A DNA stretch of 64,000 bases from Rhodococcus sp. H36-A4 (GCF_027158005.1 NZ_JAPVLQ010000005.1:372001-436000), one strand, 5' to 3'; shown: positions 54,243 through 63,018, numbered from the stretch's first letter. Program-made: numbers and translations. The notes: generated from the letters alone by a model not told the origin.

Positions 54243-55231
54243 TCGGTCGGCACCACTTCGTCGGACTTGGGCGGCAAGGGGGCTGTGCCCTCGCCGAACG
54301 GTCGACCACCGAGTGATTCGCGTCCGTGCGGCTCCAGCCAGCCGTGCAGATACGGGCCCTCGGGCACGATGCCTGTCGGGTTGATATCGGTGTGCACGAG
54401 GTAGTAGTGCCGCTTGATGTGGTCGAAGTCGACGGTGTCGCCGAAGCCGGGTGTTTGGAACAGATCGCGCGCGTAATTCCACAGCACCGGGATCTCGCTG
54501 AGTTTGCTGCGGTTGCATTTGAAGTGGCCGTGGTAGACCGGATCGAACCGCACGAGCGTCGTGAACAGCCGGACGTCGGCTTCGGTGATGGTGTCGCCGA
54601 CGAGATAGCGCTGGCCGCTCAGACGTCCGGCGAGCCAGTCGAGGGCGGTGAACAGTCGGTCGTATGCCTTGTCGTAGGCCTCTTGCGATCCGGCGAAACC
54701 GCAGCGGTACACACCGTTGTTGACCTCGGTGAACACGCGCTGGGCTACCTCGTCGATTTCGGCGCGCAGTGCCTCGGGATACAGATCCGGTGCTCCCGGG
54801 CGGTGGTACTGCTTCCATTCGGTGGACAAGTCGAGGGTGATCTGCGGGTAGTCGTTGGTGACGACTTCGCCGGTGGAGATCTCGACTATCGCGGGAACGG
54901 TGATGCCGCGCGGATAGTCGGAGAAGCGCGCGAAGTACGCCTCCTGCAAGCGCTCGATCTTCAGCACTGGATCGACGCCCCCGGGCTCCTCGTCGAAGTT
55001 CCAACTCCGCGGGTCGTGCGTCGGGCCGGGAATCGACAGCGACAGCACATCCTCGAGTCCGAGCAGACGACGAACGATGATCGATCGGTGCGCCCACGGG
55101 CAGGCCCTGGCGGCGACGAGTCGGTAGCGACCGGGCTCGACGGGGTAGCCGTCACGCCCGTCGGCGGTTATCCGCGTTTCGATGTAGTTGGTGTCCCTGT
55201 TGAATTCCTTGCCGGGTTCGACGTAGCTCAT
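54224..55231 (-). CDS. Xi-class glutathione-S-transferase-like reductase (mycothiol-type in actinomycetes)
   Basis: A 335-residue protein of the ECM4/YqjG group, glutathionyl-hydroquinone reductases. The catalytic Cys is in ARACPWAHRSIIVRRLLGLE (about residue 44). Next come DPVLKIERLQEAYF, TVPAIVEISTGEVVTNDYPQI and the C-terminal ALDWLAGRLSGQRYLVGDTITEADVRLFTTLVRFDPVYHGHFKCN. Actinomycetes use mycothiol instead of glutathione, so the thiol partner is inferred to be mycothiol. ATG 55231 is set by the family start MSYVEPGKEFNRDTNYI. Confidence 0.9.
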   Translation of the reverse strand: MSYVEPGKEFNRDTNYIETRITADGRDGYPVEPGRYRLVAARACPWAHRSIIVRRLLGLEDVLSLSIPGPTHDPRSWNFDEEPGGVDPVLKIERLQEAYFARFSDYPRGITVPAIVEISTGEVVTNDYPQITLDLSTEWKQYHRPGAPDLYPEALRAEIDEVAQRVFTEVNNGVYRCGFAGSQEAYDKAYDRLFTALDWLAGRLSGQRYLVGDTITEADVRLFTTLVRFDPVYHGHFKCNRSKLSEIPVLWNYARDLFQTPGFGDTVDFDHIKRHYYLVHTDINPTGIVPEGPYLHGWLEPHGRESLGGRPFGEGTAPLPPKSDEVVPTDHWVPR

Positions 55232-55241
55232 GGATTCAACG

Positions 55242-55952
55242 TTACGTAGATCCCAGCTCGACGGAGGTGAACACGCCCCATTCTTCGTAACCGAGGCGCG
55301 AACCGAGCCTTCGGGCTGTCCCGTTCTCCGCACTTGTCTGCCACTGCGGGATCAGTCCCTCGTCGATCGCGTCGTTCGTCGCGAGCCGTGCCACGACCTG
55401 AGCGTTGCCGCGTCGGCGCGCGAGCGGTGCGGTCAGAATGCCGACGTCGGCAAGAATGCCTTCCCATTCGAGGTACGCCGCGCAGGACAGGGGCGCAGCG
55501 GACTCTGCCGGGCGATCGTCGGCGAGGAGGGTGAACCACGACCGCTTGCGCGTCAGATCTGCGCTGAGCACGTCATCCGGCGCACACAGGGCGTCGAGTG
55601 CGAGAACGTGCCCGAGGTCGTGGGAAATGAGTGGGTCGTGAAGATCGATGGTCGTGCCGATGTCGGCGGCGTAGGACAAGACGATGGGCCCGCGGCTGCG
55701 TCCGGACACCGACGACTCCAGCAGTGAGAGAGTTCCGCGGTCGGCCAGTTCGTCGTCGGATCGGTGCTCTGCAGCCTCCAAGACCTGCTCCGGCCCCACC
55801 AGCGCGCTCGCGTCCCCCAGGCGCAGGAACGTGACCTCCGTCGCATCGGGGTCTACCTGCAGATATCGGATGCCGGGCTTCATAGCCGAGTCGGGCAGTC
55901 CGAGGCGTCGGGACCAGGCGAGTCGGACAATGTCGTGATGATGGGAATCCAC
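55242..55952 (-). CDS. GNAT-family N-acetyltransferase
   Basis: A protein of about 236 residues. The C-terminal half fits GNAT motifs A and B: GILTAPLARRRGNAQVVARLATNDAIDEGLIPQWQTSAENGTARRLGSRLGYEEWGVFTSVEL, with R-R-x-G-x-A as the acetyl-CoA loop and ARRLGSRLGYEEWG as the end. The N-terminal half (SHHHDIVRLAWSRRLGLPDSAM) is not recognised. The substrate is unknown. GTG 55952 is the likely start. It lies 10 bases upstream of the GST gene on the same strand, so the two are probably one operon. Confidence 0.78.
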   Translation of the reverse strand: MDSHHHDIVRLAWSRRLGLPDSAMKPGIRYLQVDPDATEVTFLRLGDASALVGPEQVLEAAEHRSDDELADRGTLSLLESSVSGRSRGPIVLSYAADIGTTIDLHDPLISHDLGHVLALDALCAPDDVLSADLTRKRSWFTLLADDRPAESAAPLSCAAYLEWEGILADVGILTAPLARRRGNAQVVARLATNDAIDEGLIPQWQTSAENGTARRLGSRLGYEEWGVFTSVELGST

Positions 55953-56099
55953 CGGGCCAAGGGTATCCGGGCTCGCCGAAAAATAAGTTTTCAGACTTTT
56001 TTCACCCCGGCGTATCGCAAATGACAAATGAATGGCATGATCGGGAGTGAGATTGGAGCTTCGACGTGAAGGTCCAGCTCGCTACAGAAGGTTTACGGT

Positions 56100-56303
56100 A
56101 TGACGCAGGGCAGTGTTAAGTGGTTCAACGGCGAAAAGGGCTTCGGCTTCATCGAGCAGGATGGTGGCGGACCTGACGTGTTCGTTCATTACTCCGAGAT
56201 CCAGGGAACTGGCTTCAAGTCTCTCGACGAGGGTCAGCGCGTGGAGTTCGAGGTTGGACAGGGCCAGAAGGGCCCCCAGGCCACCGGCGTTCGCGCTATC
56301 TGA
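56100..56303 (+). CDS. cspA: Cold-shock protein CspA family
   Basis: A 67-residue OB-fold protein with RNP1 KGFGFIEQ and RNP2 VFVHYSEI. It binds single-stranded RNA and DNA and melts RNA structure in the cold; the main actinobacterial copy is also expressed at normal temperature. AAGG lies eight bases before ATG 56100. The 147-bp space to the divergent GNAT gene is long enough for a structured leader. A hairpin follows the stop. Confidence 0.96.
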   Translation: MTQGSVKWFNGEKGFGFIEQDGGGPDVFVHYSEIQGTGFKSLDEGQRVEFEVGQGQKGPQATGVRAI

Positions 56304-56364
56304 TCCCCCTAAAGGATCGCCACCCGGAAATGCTGACGGCTTAAGCTGTCCGACTCCGAGTTTT

Positions 56365-56410
56365 CAAAGGCCGGATATCCGAAGAGAAATCTTCGAGTAT
56401 CCGGCCTTTG
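56365..56410. terminator. Strong hairpin between cspA and the acyl-CoA dehydrogenase gene
   Basis: A 13-bp perfect stem (CAAAGGCCGGATA / TATCCGGCCTTTG) encloses a second stem CGAAG / CTTCG with loop AGAAAT. It sits between converging genes and fits a bidirectional terminator despite a weak T-run. Confidence 0.75.
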
Positions 56411-56431
56411 TGCTGTGCGGCTTTACTTCAG

Positions 56432-56466
56432 AGTGGGAGTGCGTCCCATCAGGACGTACTCCCACT
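56432..56466. terminator. Second hairpin before the acyl-CoA dehydrogenase 3' end
   Basis: AGTGGGAGT (56432-56440) pairs with ACTCCCACT (56458-56466). Inside, GCGTCC pairs with GGACGT with one G-T pair and loop CATCA. The stem totals 15 bp and lies ten bases beyond the dehydrogenase stop, so it probably ends that transcript. Confidence 0.6.
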
Positions 56467-56476
56467 TGCGTGCGCG

Positions 56477-57622
56477 CTACAACCCGAGATCGCGCCCGAT
56501 CAGTTCCTTCATGATCTCGTTCGATCCGGCCCAGATCTTGGTGACACGTGCGTCCTTCCATGCGCGAGCCGCTCGGTATTCGTTCATGAACCCGTAGCCG
56601 CCGTGCAACTGCACGCAGTGATCGAGGATCTCGTTCTGCACCTGCGAACTCCACCACTTTGCTTTCGCAGCATCGATTGCGGTGAGCTCACCGGCACCGT
56701 GAGCAAGAATGCAGTTGTCGATAAATGCCTGCGCCACATCGAGTTTCGTGGTCAGCTCGGCGAGGAGAAACTTGTTCCACTGAAGCGAACCGATCTGCTG
56801 GCCGAAGGCCTTGCGGTCCTTGGCGTACTGCAGTGTCTCTTCGAGGATCGGCCGTGTGTGCCCAAGATTGGCAACCGAGCAGCTGATGCGCTCCTGGGGG
56901 AGTAGCTGCATCATATGGATGAACCCTCCGTCGAATTCGCCGATCATGTTGCTCGCGGGCACGCGAACATTTTCGAAGAAAAGTTCGGCGGTGTCGGACT
57001 CGGGCTGGCCCACCTTGTCGAGCTTGCGTCCCCGGGAAAATCCCACCGCGTCCTTCTCGACGGCGAACAAGGTGATGCCCTTCGCCTTTTTTTCAGGCGT
57101 GGTGCGGGTGGCGACGATGACGAGATCGGCGCTGCTCCCGTTGGTGATGAACGTCTTGGATCCGTTGATGATGAAGTCATCGCCGTCCCTGACAGCGGTG
57201 GTCTTCAACGCGGCGAGGTCGGAGCCTCCGGAAGGTTCGGTCATCGCGATCGCGGTGAGCAACTCGCCGGTGCAGAACTTCGGAAGCCAACGCTGCTTCT
57301 GCTCCTCGGTTGTCAGTTTGACCAAATACGGTGCGACGATGTCGACGTGAATTCCGAAGCACGACGCCACTGCTGCGCTCGAGCGGGACAGCTCCTCACC
57401 GAGGACGGCGTTGAAGCGGTAGTCCTCGGCGCCGCTACCACCGTATTCTTCTGGAACCTCGAGTCCCAGGAACCCGTTTCGGCCGGCTTCGAGCCAGATG
57501 TCGCGGTCGATGAAGCGTTGTTCGATCAGCTTCTCTTCGCGCGGGGTGATGGTGCGGGTGACGAACTCGCGGACGGATTCGCGGAACGCGTCGTGGTCCG
57601 CGTCGAACAAACTGCGCTTCAT
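56477..57622 (-). CDS. Acyl-CoA dehydrogenase
   Basis: A 381-residue FAD flavoenzyme that makes trans-2-enoyl-CoA. It has AIAMTEPSGGSDLAALKT (FAD/acyl-CoA signature 1), FITNGSSADL, KVGQPESDTAELFFENVRVP, QERISCSVANLG, and the second signature VQLHGGYGFMNEYRAARAWKDARVTKIWAGSNEIMKELIGRDLGL. The catalytic Glu probably lies in GSNEIM, in the position of short/medium-chain enzymes. ATG 57622 has GGAGG five bases upstream, a clear choice over the TTG 12 bases before it. It diverges from an enoyl-CoA hydratase gene, the next step of beta-oxidation. Confidence 0.94.
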   Translation of the reverse strand: MKRSLFDADHDAFRESVREFVTRTITPREEKLIEQRFIDRDIWLEAGRNGFLGLEVPEEYGGSGAEDYRFNAVLGEELSRSSAAVASCFGIHVDIVAPYLVKLTTEEQKQRWLPKFCTGELLTAIAMTEPSGGSDLAALKTTAVRDGDDFIINGSKTFITNGSSADLVIVATRTTPEKKAKGITLFAVEKDAVGFSRGRKLDKVGQPESDTAELFFENVRVPASNMIGEFDGGFIHMMQLLPQERISCSVANLGHTRPILEETLQYAKDRKAFGQQIGSLQWNKFLLAELTTKLDVAQAFIDNCILAHGAGELTAIDAAKAKWWSSQVQNEILDHCVQLHGGYGFMNEYRAARAWKDARVTKIWAGSNEIMKELIGRDLGL

Positions 57623-57705
57623 GTATTCCTCCAAGTAAGGGCTCTCTTGGAAAATGTACCCGTTGGTAACTTCCGCACGTGTCGCGATGTGGCACGCTGA
57701 ACCAC

Positions 57706-58497
57706 ATGGCTGACCACCCCACTTCGCTAGTTCGATACTCCACCGACGCCGGCGCCGAGGTTGCCGTCCTGACTTTCGATCACGGACCGCTCAATCTGTT
57801 CGATCAGGCGATGTTCGACGCCGTCGCCGCTGATGTAGCTGATCTGACTGCACGCCCTCCGCGCGCGGTGCTGCTGCGCGCGGAGGGCAAGGTCAATTCC
57901 GCAGGGGTGGATGTAAAGGTCTTCGAGGGCCTCACCGCGCAGGAGGGTGCCGAGATGTGGCGTCAGCTTTTCGCTGACATCGCCCACCCGATCGAGGCAC
58001 TGCCGTGCCCGGTCGTCTACGCCGCTCACGGTCTGACCCTGACCGCGGCATTCGAGATTTCCCTCGCCTGCGACATTATTCTCGCCGGACCGAAGGCAAG
58101 ATTCGGCCTCGTCGAAACCGTCGTCGGGCTGACTCCGTCGATGGGCGGCCCGCAGCGCTTGGCCGAACGGGCGGGTTCGGGTCGCGCTCGCGAGCTCGTC
58201 ATGACCGGAGATCTGTACGATGCCGAGACGATGCGCGAGTGGGGCGTCGTCAACGCCGTCCACCCCGATGTCGACGCGGCTGCTCGTTCCCTGGTCGAGC
58301 GGTTGGCCGCCGGGCCGACGGTGGCTCACGCTGCCACGAAAAAGATTGTGGCAGCGTGGCGTTCGGGTGGTGTCGCGCATGCTGACGAGATCACGTCCGA
58401 GGTGTCGGGGGCGTTGTTCGAGTCGGATGATCTACGCGGTGCGGTGAAGAGTTTTCTGGAGAACGGTCCTGGTAAGGCGATTTATTCGGGCAAGTAG
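57706..58497 (+). CDS. Enoyl-CoA hydratase/isomerase family protein
   Basis: A 263-residue crotonase-fold protein. It has FDHGPLNLFDQAMFDAVAADVADL, the oxyanion-hole region LRAEGKVNSAGVDVKVFEG, and VYAAHGLTLTAAFEISLACDIILAGPKARFGLVETVVGLTPSMGGPQRLAERAG. In enoyl-CoA hydratase the catalytic pair are two Glu residues; here only FGLVET has a Glu at the second place, and LTAAFEIS has Ala-Ala-Phe near the first, so activity may differ. No clear Shine-Dalgarno sequence precedes ATG 57706. It diverges from the acyl-CoA dehydrogenase with 83 bp between. Confidence 0.87.
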   Translation: MADHPTSLVRYSTDAGAEVAVLTFDHGPLNLFDQAMFDAVAADVADLTARPPRAVLLRAEGKVNSAGVDVKVFEGLTAQEGAEMWRQLFADIAHPIEALPCPVVYAAHGLTLTAAFEISLACDIILAGPKARFGLVETVVGLTPSMGGPQRLAERAGSGRARELVMTGDLYDAETMREWGVVNAVHPDVDAAARSLVERLAAGPTVAHAATKKIVAAWRSGGVAHADEITSEVSGALFESDDLRGAVKSFLENGPGKAIYSGK

Positions 58498-58507
58498 TGT
58501 GGGGCGG

Positions 58508-59440
58508 ATGAGTTTGCCTCTCGCTGAATTGCACATGCACATCGAGGGTTCGTTGGAGCCTGGTCAGATTTTCCAGTTCGCGGAGCGTAACGGTATGCGG
58601 TTGCCGTATGCGGATATCGACGAGTTGCGTGGGTTGTACGAGTTCACGGATCTGCAGTCGTTTCTCGATCTTTATTATGCGAATACTTCGGTGTTGCGTA
58701 CTGCGGAGGATTTTGCCGATCTGGCGCGGGCGTATTTTGCGCGTGCCAAGGTTGCGGGCATCACGCATGCGGAGGTCTTCTTCGATCCTCAGGCACACAC
58801 CGGTAGGGGTGTTGCGTTGGAGGCGGTGGTGGAGGGTTTGGCCGATGCTGCGGCGTCGAGCGAGCGGGAGTTCGGTGTCACGAGCGGTTTGATTGCGTCG
58901 ATTCTGCGGGACAAGCCGGTTCTGCATGCCAACAAGTTGCTCGAGGATTTGTTGGCGATGAAGGCGCCGATCATCGGCCTCGGTCTCGATTCGGCGGAGG
59001 TGGGTTTTCCGCCTTCGTTGTTCGTGGATGTGTTCGCGCGTGCGCGGGCGGAAGGCTTGCATGTGGTTGCTCATGCGGGGGAAGAAGGCCCGGCCGAGTA
59101 CATCTGGCAGGCGCTGGATTTGCTGGGTGCCGAACGTATCGATCATGGGGTCCGCTGCCTGGAAGACGAGGCGTTGGTTAATCGTCTTGTCGAAGAAGAA
59201 ATTCCATTGACTGTCTGTCCGTTTTCGAATGTTCGGCTCAAGGTCGTCGATACGCTTGCCGATCATCCGATTCGTCAGATGATCGAGCGGGGACTCGTGG
59301 TCACCGTGAATTCGGATGATCCGGCGTACTTCGGCGGCTATGTAGACGACAACTTCGCTGCCCTGACCGATCAGGTCGGTCTGACCGAACGCGAGCGAGA
59401 GATTTTGTACGACAACTCGATTCGCGCGTCGTTCAGCTGA
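58508..59440 (+). CDS. Adenine deaminase (adenosine deaminase superfamily, ADE group)
   Basis: A 310-residue metal-dependent hydrolase. Zinc and catalytic motifs are LHMHIEGS, VVAHAGEEGP, RIDHGVRCLEDEAL and VTVNSDDPAYFGGYV. The region YANTSVLRTAEDFADLARAYFARAKVAGITHAEVFFDPQAHTGRG is the hallmark of the adenine deaminase branch (yeast Aah1-like), so adenine rather than adenosine is the likely substrate. ATG 58508 is chosen over GTG 58499. Its codons end in T and G far more than its neighbours (many TTG, GTT, TTT), a sign of a different history. It overlaps the molybdoprotein gene by eight bases. Confidence 0.88.
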   Translation: MSLPLAELHMHIEGSLEPGQIFQFAERNGMRLPYADIDELRGLYEFTDLQSFLDLYYANTSVLRTAEDFADLARAYFARAKVAGITHAEVFFDPQAHTGRGVALEAVVEGLADAAASSEREFGVTSGLIASILRDKPVLHANKLLEDLLAMKAPIIGLGLDSAEVGFPPSLFVDVFARARAEGLHVVAHAGEEGPAEYIWQALDLLGAERIDHGVRCLEDEALVNRLVEEEIPLTVCPFSNVRLKVVDTLADHPIRQMIERGLVVTVNSDDPAYFGGYVDDNFAALTDQVGLTEREREILYDNSIRASFS

Positions 59441-60932
59441 CGGACACCGAAATCTGCGGGTATCCGGTTGCGCCGTCGGGCACCGTGTCGGCGGTCATGG
59501 AGGTTTGGATGTCACCGTTCGCGTCGCTGGCTCGTGCACGAATGATGTGATTGCCCGGTGGCGCGTCCCATTCGAGGACCCATTGCCGCCAGGTGTCTTT
59601 CGAATATTCCTCGGACAGTGTCGCGGGCATCCAGTTGCCTTCGTCGATCTGGATGTCGACACCGGAAATTCCGAGGTGCTGATGCCAGGCGACGCCGGCG
59701 ATCATGGTCTTTCCTGCCGGGACGGTTCCGCCGGAGCGAGGCGTGTCGATGCGTGAGGCGGTCTTGATCGGTCCGAGTTCGCCCCATCCTCGATCGGTCC
59801 AGTATGCGGTGACTTTGTCGAATCGGGTCACCTCGAGGTCGGTGACCCATTTGGTGGCGGAGACGTAGCCGTAGAGTCCGGGCACCACCAGTCTGGCTGG
59901 ATAGCCATGGCGGACGGGTAGTGGTTGGCCGTTCATACCGACTGCGAGCAGGGCATCGCGTCCGTCGAGCAGCACCTCCAGTGGGGTTCCTGCGGTGAAC
60001 GCGTCGTGGCTCGACGAGAGAACCATGTCAGCGCCGTCTTGGATCCCGGCTTCTTCGAGAAGATCTTTCAGCGGGTAACCGATCCAGGTGGCATTACCGA
60101 CCAGTTCGCCACCGACGACGTTGGAGACGCAGGTCAGGGTCACGGTCTTTTCGACGGCTTCGCGTTGCATCAGATCCTCGAAGGTGATCTCGAGTTCTCG
60201 CTCCACCATGCCGTGGATACGGAGCTTCCAGGTGTCCGATGGCACTTGCGGTAGCACCAGTGCGGTGTCGATTCGGTAGAAGTCCTCGTTCGGGGTGATG
60301 TATGAGGCCAGGCCGTCGATGTTCATCGTCGTGTTCAGATCGGCGCCGGGCGGGATCGGGGCCTGTGGTTTCGGGGTCGGAAGCAGAAATGCGAGGCGGT
60401 TGGCCGTGACGCTACGGGCTTGACCGATCATCCGGCCGGCGGTTCCGGCAACTACTGCGACAGCCCCCGCAGCAACGGCAAGGCCGAGGAAACTCCGCCT
60501 GCTCATGCCTTGTGCCGGTTCGGGTGCTTCGGCGGCACGGATCAGCGCGTTCAGCATCACGATCCCGACGGCGACTCCCGCGACGGTCGGGATGGCGTCG
60601 AGCAGGGTGCTTCCGCTGCGAGTCAGCGCGGCAATCACCCCGACGGCGCCGAGTCCAGCGAACAGCACGGCGCCGCGTGGAGCGCGCATCATGCCCGCGA
60701 CGGCTGCGAGCGCGGCGATGATCAGCGACATGCCGACGAAGAGCGCCGTTTTGTCCGAGGTGCCGAAGGTATCGATCGCCCATTCGCGGACTGCTTCGGG
60801 GGTGTTGTCGACCACCGCCGAGCCCACGGCATAGAACGGAGAGGAGTTCGGCCCGAAGGGAACCGAGACGAGTTCGCCGACGCCGAGAATCACTCCTGCC
60901 GCGAGGAGACCGGATAGTGCACGCTTCAACAT
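59433..60932 (-). CDS. Membrane-anchored molybdopterin oxidoreductase (sulfite oxidase family) with internal twin-arginine motif
   Basis: A 499-residue protein. Four helices lie in the first 140 residues. An internal S-R-R-S-F-L-G (RR at 145-146) comes before a fifth helix, and the catalytic domain follows from about residue 190. Cys268 in TLTCVSN is the likely molybdenum ligand. The C-terminal dimerisation domain has WHQHLGISGVDIQID. Polytopic actinobacterial molybdoproteins of this layout insert the first helices by Sec and the last by Tat. Substrate and electron partner are unknown. ATG 60932 or GTG 60935 may start it. Confidence 0.87.
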   Translation of the reverse strand: MLKRALSGLLAAGVILGVGELVSVPFGPNSSPFYAVGSAVVDNTPEAVREWAIDTFGTSDKTALFVGMSLIIAALAAVAGMMRAPRGAVLFAGLGAVGVIAALTRSGSTLLDAIPTVAGVAVGIVMLNALIRAAEAPEPAQGMSRRSFLGLAVAAGAVAVVAGTAGRMIGQARSVTANRLAFLLPTPKPQAPIPPGADLNTTMNIDGLASYITPNEDFYRIDTALVLPQVPSDTWKLRIHGMVERELEITFEDLMQREAVEKTVTLTCVSNVVGGELVGNATWIGYPLKDLLEEAGIQDGADMVLSSSHDAFTAGTPLEVLLDGRDALLAVGMNGQPLPVRHGYPARLVVPGLYGYVSATKWVTDLEVTRFDKVTAYWTDRGWGELGPIKTASRIDTPRSGGTVPAGKTMIAGVAWHQHLGISGVDIQIDEGNWMPATLSEEYSKDTWRQWVLEWDAPPGNHIIRARASDANGDIQTSMTADTVPDGATGYPQISVSVS

Positions 60933-60982
60933 CACTCCACGATAAGCGGTGCTCTCGCCGGGCCTTGGATTCCGGTCTGCGT

Positions 60983-62299
60983 CTACTTGCGTAACCGCTG
61001 CTGAAGGTACTCGTTGTCGAACAACCTGTCCGGATCGAACTTGTCACGGATGTCGCAGAAGTCGTCGAAGTGCTCGTACGTTCCGGCGAACTCCTCGGCC
61101 CGAAGCGAGTGCAGCTTTCCCCAGTGCGGCCTGCCGCCGACGCTGCGCGCAATCGCTTCGATCGCGTCGAAGTATTCGCGGTGGTCCATGCGGTGATACT
61201 GATGGACGGCGATGTACGCGGTGTCTCGGCCGTAGGCTGTCGAGAGCCAGATGTCGTCCCCCGCTGCGAACCGGACCTCGACGGGAAACGCGACCGTGAC
61301 GGTAGAAGACTCCAGCCATCGATTGATTTCGCGCAACACATAGGTCGTCGATTCTGCCGGTATCGCATACTCCATTTCGCGGAACCTGACGGTGCGAGAG
61401 GACGCGAATACGCGATAGCTACGGTCGGTGAACTCGCGAGAAGACAGTGCCCGCGCAGAGAACTTGTTGACCCGCGGAGTCGCACGGGGGAACCTGGTCA
61501 CTGCTCGATTGACGACCTCGAAGACCGTGTTGGACAACAACTCGTCGTCGATGTATGCCCGCACCGATCCGAGTGGGGACAGTGGCGTGTCTGCCGGTAG
61601 CCGCGTGTTTCGCTTGGTCAGCACCCGATCGGTGTGCGGAAACCAATAGAACTCGAAGTGGTCGACGCCGGAGACGGTCTCGTTCAGGTGCGCAAGCGTT
61701 CCGTCGAGCGTCGCGGGTGCCTCGACGGCATGCAGCGCAAAGGCCGGCTCGCAGGCCAAGGTCACCTTCGTGATGATGCCGAGCGCGCCTAGCCCGACAC
61801 GGGCGGCGTCGAAGAGGTCTGTATCGAAGGTCGCCGAACAGTTGATCAGCTGCCCGTCGGCGGTGAGTATCTCGAGCGCGCGAACCTGTGTGGCGATGCC
61901 ACCGAACCGTGCACCGGTACCGTGGGTACCTGTCGAAATTGCTCCCGCCACGGATTGAGAGTCGATGTCGCCGAGATTGGTCATCGCCAATCCGAGGTCC
62001 CACAGACGAGCCGTCAGCTCCCGCAATCGTGTGCCGGCGAGCACGGTCACCGAGGTGGAGCCATCGGCTTCGGGGACAACAGATTCGATTCCGTACAGCA
62101 TGTCGAGACTGACCTGCACTCCATCGGTCACGGCGACCGAGGTGAACGAATGGCCTGCGCCGACGCATTTGACGCGAAGGCCGCTGTCGGCTGCCCGCAA
62201 AACCACCGACCTCAGCTCGTCGATCGTTCGCGGCGTGAAGTACTCCGCCGGCCGTGCGGTCTGATTGCCGGCCCAATTCGTCCATGTATGCCCCGTCAT
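60983..62299 (-). CDS. FAD-linked sugar-lactone oxidase (L-gulono-/D-arabinono-1,4-lactone oxidase family)
   Basis: A 438-residue flavoprotein of the vanillyl-alcohol oxidase fold. It has the FAD domain AEYFTPRTIDELRSVVLRAADSGLRVKCVGAGHSFTSVAVTDG, then TNLGDIDSQSVAGAISTGTHGTG, GALGIITKVTL, and the C-terminal GGRPHWGKLHSL with the conserved HWGK. It is similar to Rv1771. The usual His for covalent FAD would be in GAGHSF. The natural substrate in actinomycetes is unclear. It lies divergent from a TetR gene, which may control it. Confidence 0.88.
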   Translation of the reverse strand: MTGHTWTNWAGNQTARPAEYFTPRTIDELRSVVLRAADSGLRVKCVGAGHSFTSVAVTDGVQVSLDMLYGIESVVPEADGSTSVTVLAGTRLRELTARLWDLGLAMTNLGDIDSQSVAGAISTGTHGTGARFGGIATQVRALEILTADGQLINCSATFDTDLFDAARVGLGALGIITKVTLACEPAFALHAVEAPATLDGTLAHLNETVSGVDHFEFYWFPHTDRVLTKRNTRLPADTPLSPLGSVRAYIDDELLSNTVFEVVNRAVTRFPRATPRVNKFSARALSSREFTDRSYRVFASSRTVRFREMEYAIPAESTTYVLREINRWLESSTVTVAFPVEVRFAAGDDIWLSTAYGRDTAYIAVHQYHRMDHREYFDAIEAIARSVGGRPHWGKLHSLRAEEFAGTYEHFDDFCDIRDKFDPDRLFDNEYLQQRLRK

Positions 62300-62363
62300 C
62301 GCATAACTATGGATCGCACGTCCGACACGGTCAATTTTTCCGACGTACTGCGATGTCTGCGCC

Positions 62364-62376
62364 TACTATCGTGGGC
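62364..62376 (+). promoter_or_regulatory. -10 box and leaderless start of the TetR gene
   Basis: TACTAT at 62364-62369 is followed by seven bases and ATG 62377, so transcription should begin at the start codon. The -35 region is not clear. Confidence 0.5.
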
Positions 62377-63018
62377 ATGCAGACCCAGTTGTCGGCAGAT
62401 TCGCGCCGTGCGCACTTAGTGTTATCTGCGGTGCAACGAGCCGAGCATGTCGGCATCGAGGGGTTGACCGTTCGCGGTGTCGCCGATGAAGCGGGCGTCA
62501 CCCAGGCCGCTGTCTATTACTGCTTCGAATCGAAAGAAGCGCTCGTCATTGCCATGGGGGAACGGTTGCTCACCGATGTGACCGGGGCGTTGCACGGTGC
62601 ATTCGAACGAGCGGTGAATGCACGTGAACTCACCGGTGTCCGCGGACTTCGCGAACTGGTGCACAGCGGCCTGAGCGGTATCTGGCCGTTCATCGAGCAG
62701 TCCGCGGACCGGCAGCTGCTGTCCTACGAGATCAAGACGTACCTCTTGCGCCACCGCGCACTCGGTTCGGAACAGGCAGCCCAGATCGCTACCGGTCAGT
62801 ACCGCATCCGCGACACCGAAGCCCTGGACTTCTTCGAGCGCTGCGCCGCTCATACCGGTATCCGATGGCTCGAGCCACCGGATGCAGTGGCACGGTTCGG
62901 CATGGCCGTCGTCGACGGTATGGTCCTGCGTTGGCTGGTGGATCGAGACGAGATGGCAGTGATCGCGCAGCTCGATGAACTGTCCGCCCTGATAGCAGCC
63001 AAGGCCGTCGATCTGTGA
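62377..63018 (+). CDS. TetR-family transcriptional regulator
   Basis: A protein of about 213 residues with HTH GLTVRGVADEAGVTQAAVYYCFESKEALVIAM and a helical ligand domain. It diverges from the lactone oxidase gene across about 78 bp. It may control that gene or the PLP-fold gene that follows 95 bases later. The start is ATG 62377, suggested by the -10 box TACTAT just before it; ATG 62353 would add eight residues. Confidence 0.85.
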   Translation: MQTQLSADSRRAHLVLSAVQRAEHVGIEGLTVRGVADEAGVTQAAVYYCFESKEALVIAMGERLLTDVTGALHGAFERAVNARELTGVRGLRELVHSGLSGIWPFIEQSADRQLLSYEIKTYLLRHRALGSEQAAQIATGQYRIRDTEALDFFERCAAHTGIRWLEPPDAVARFGMAVVDGMVLRWLVDRDEMAVIAQLDELSALIAAKAVDL

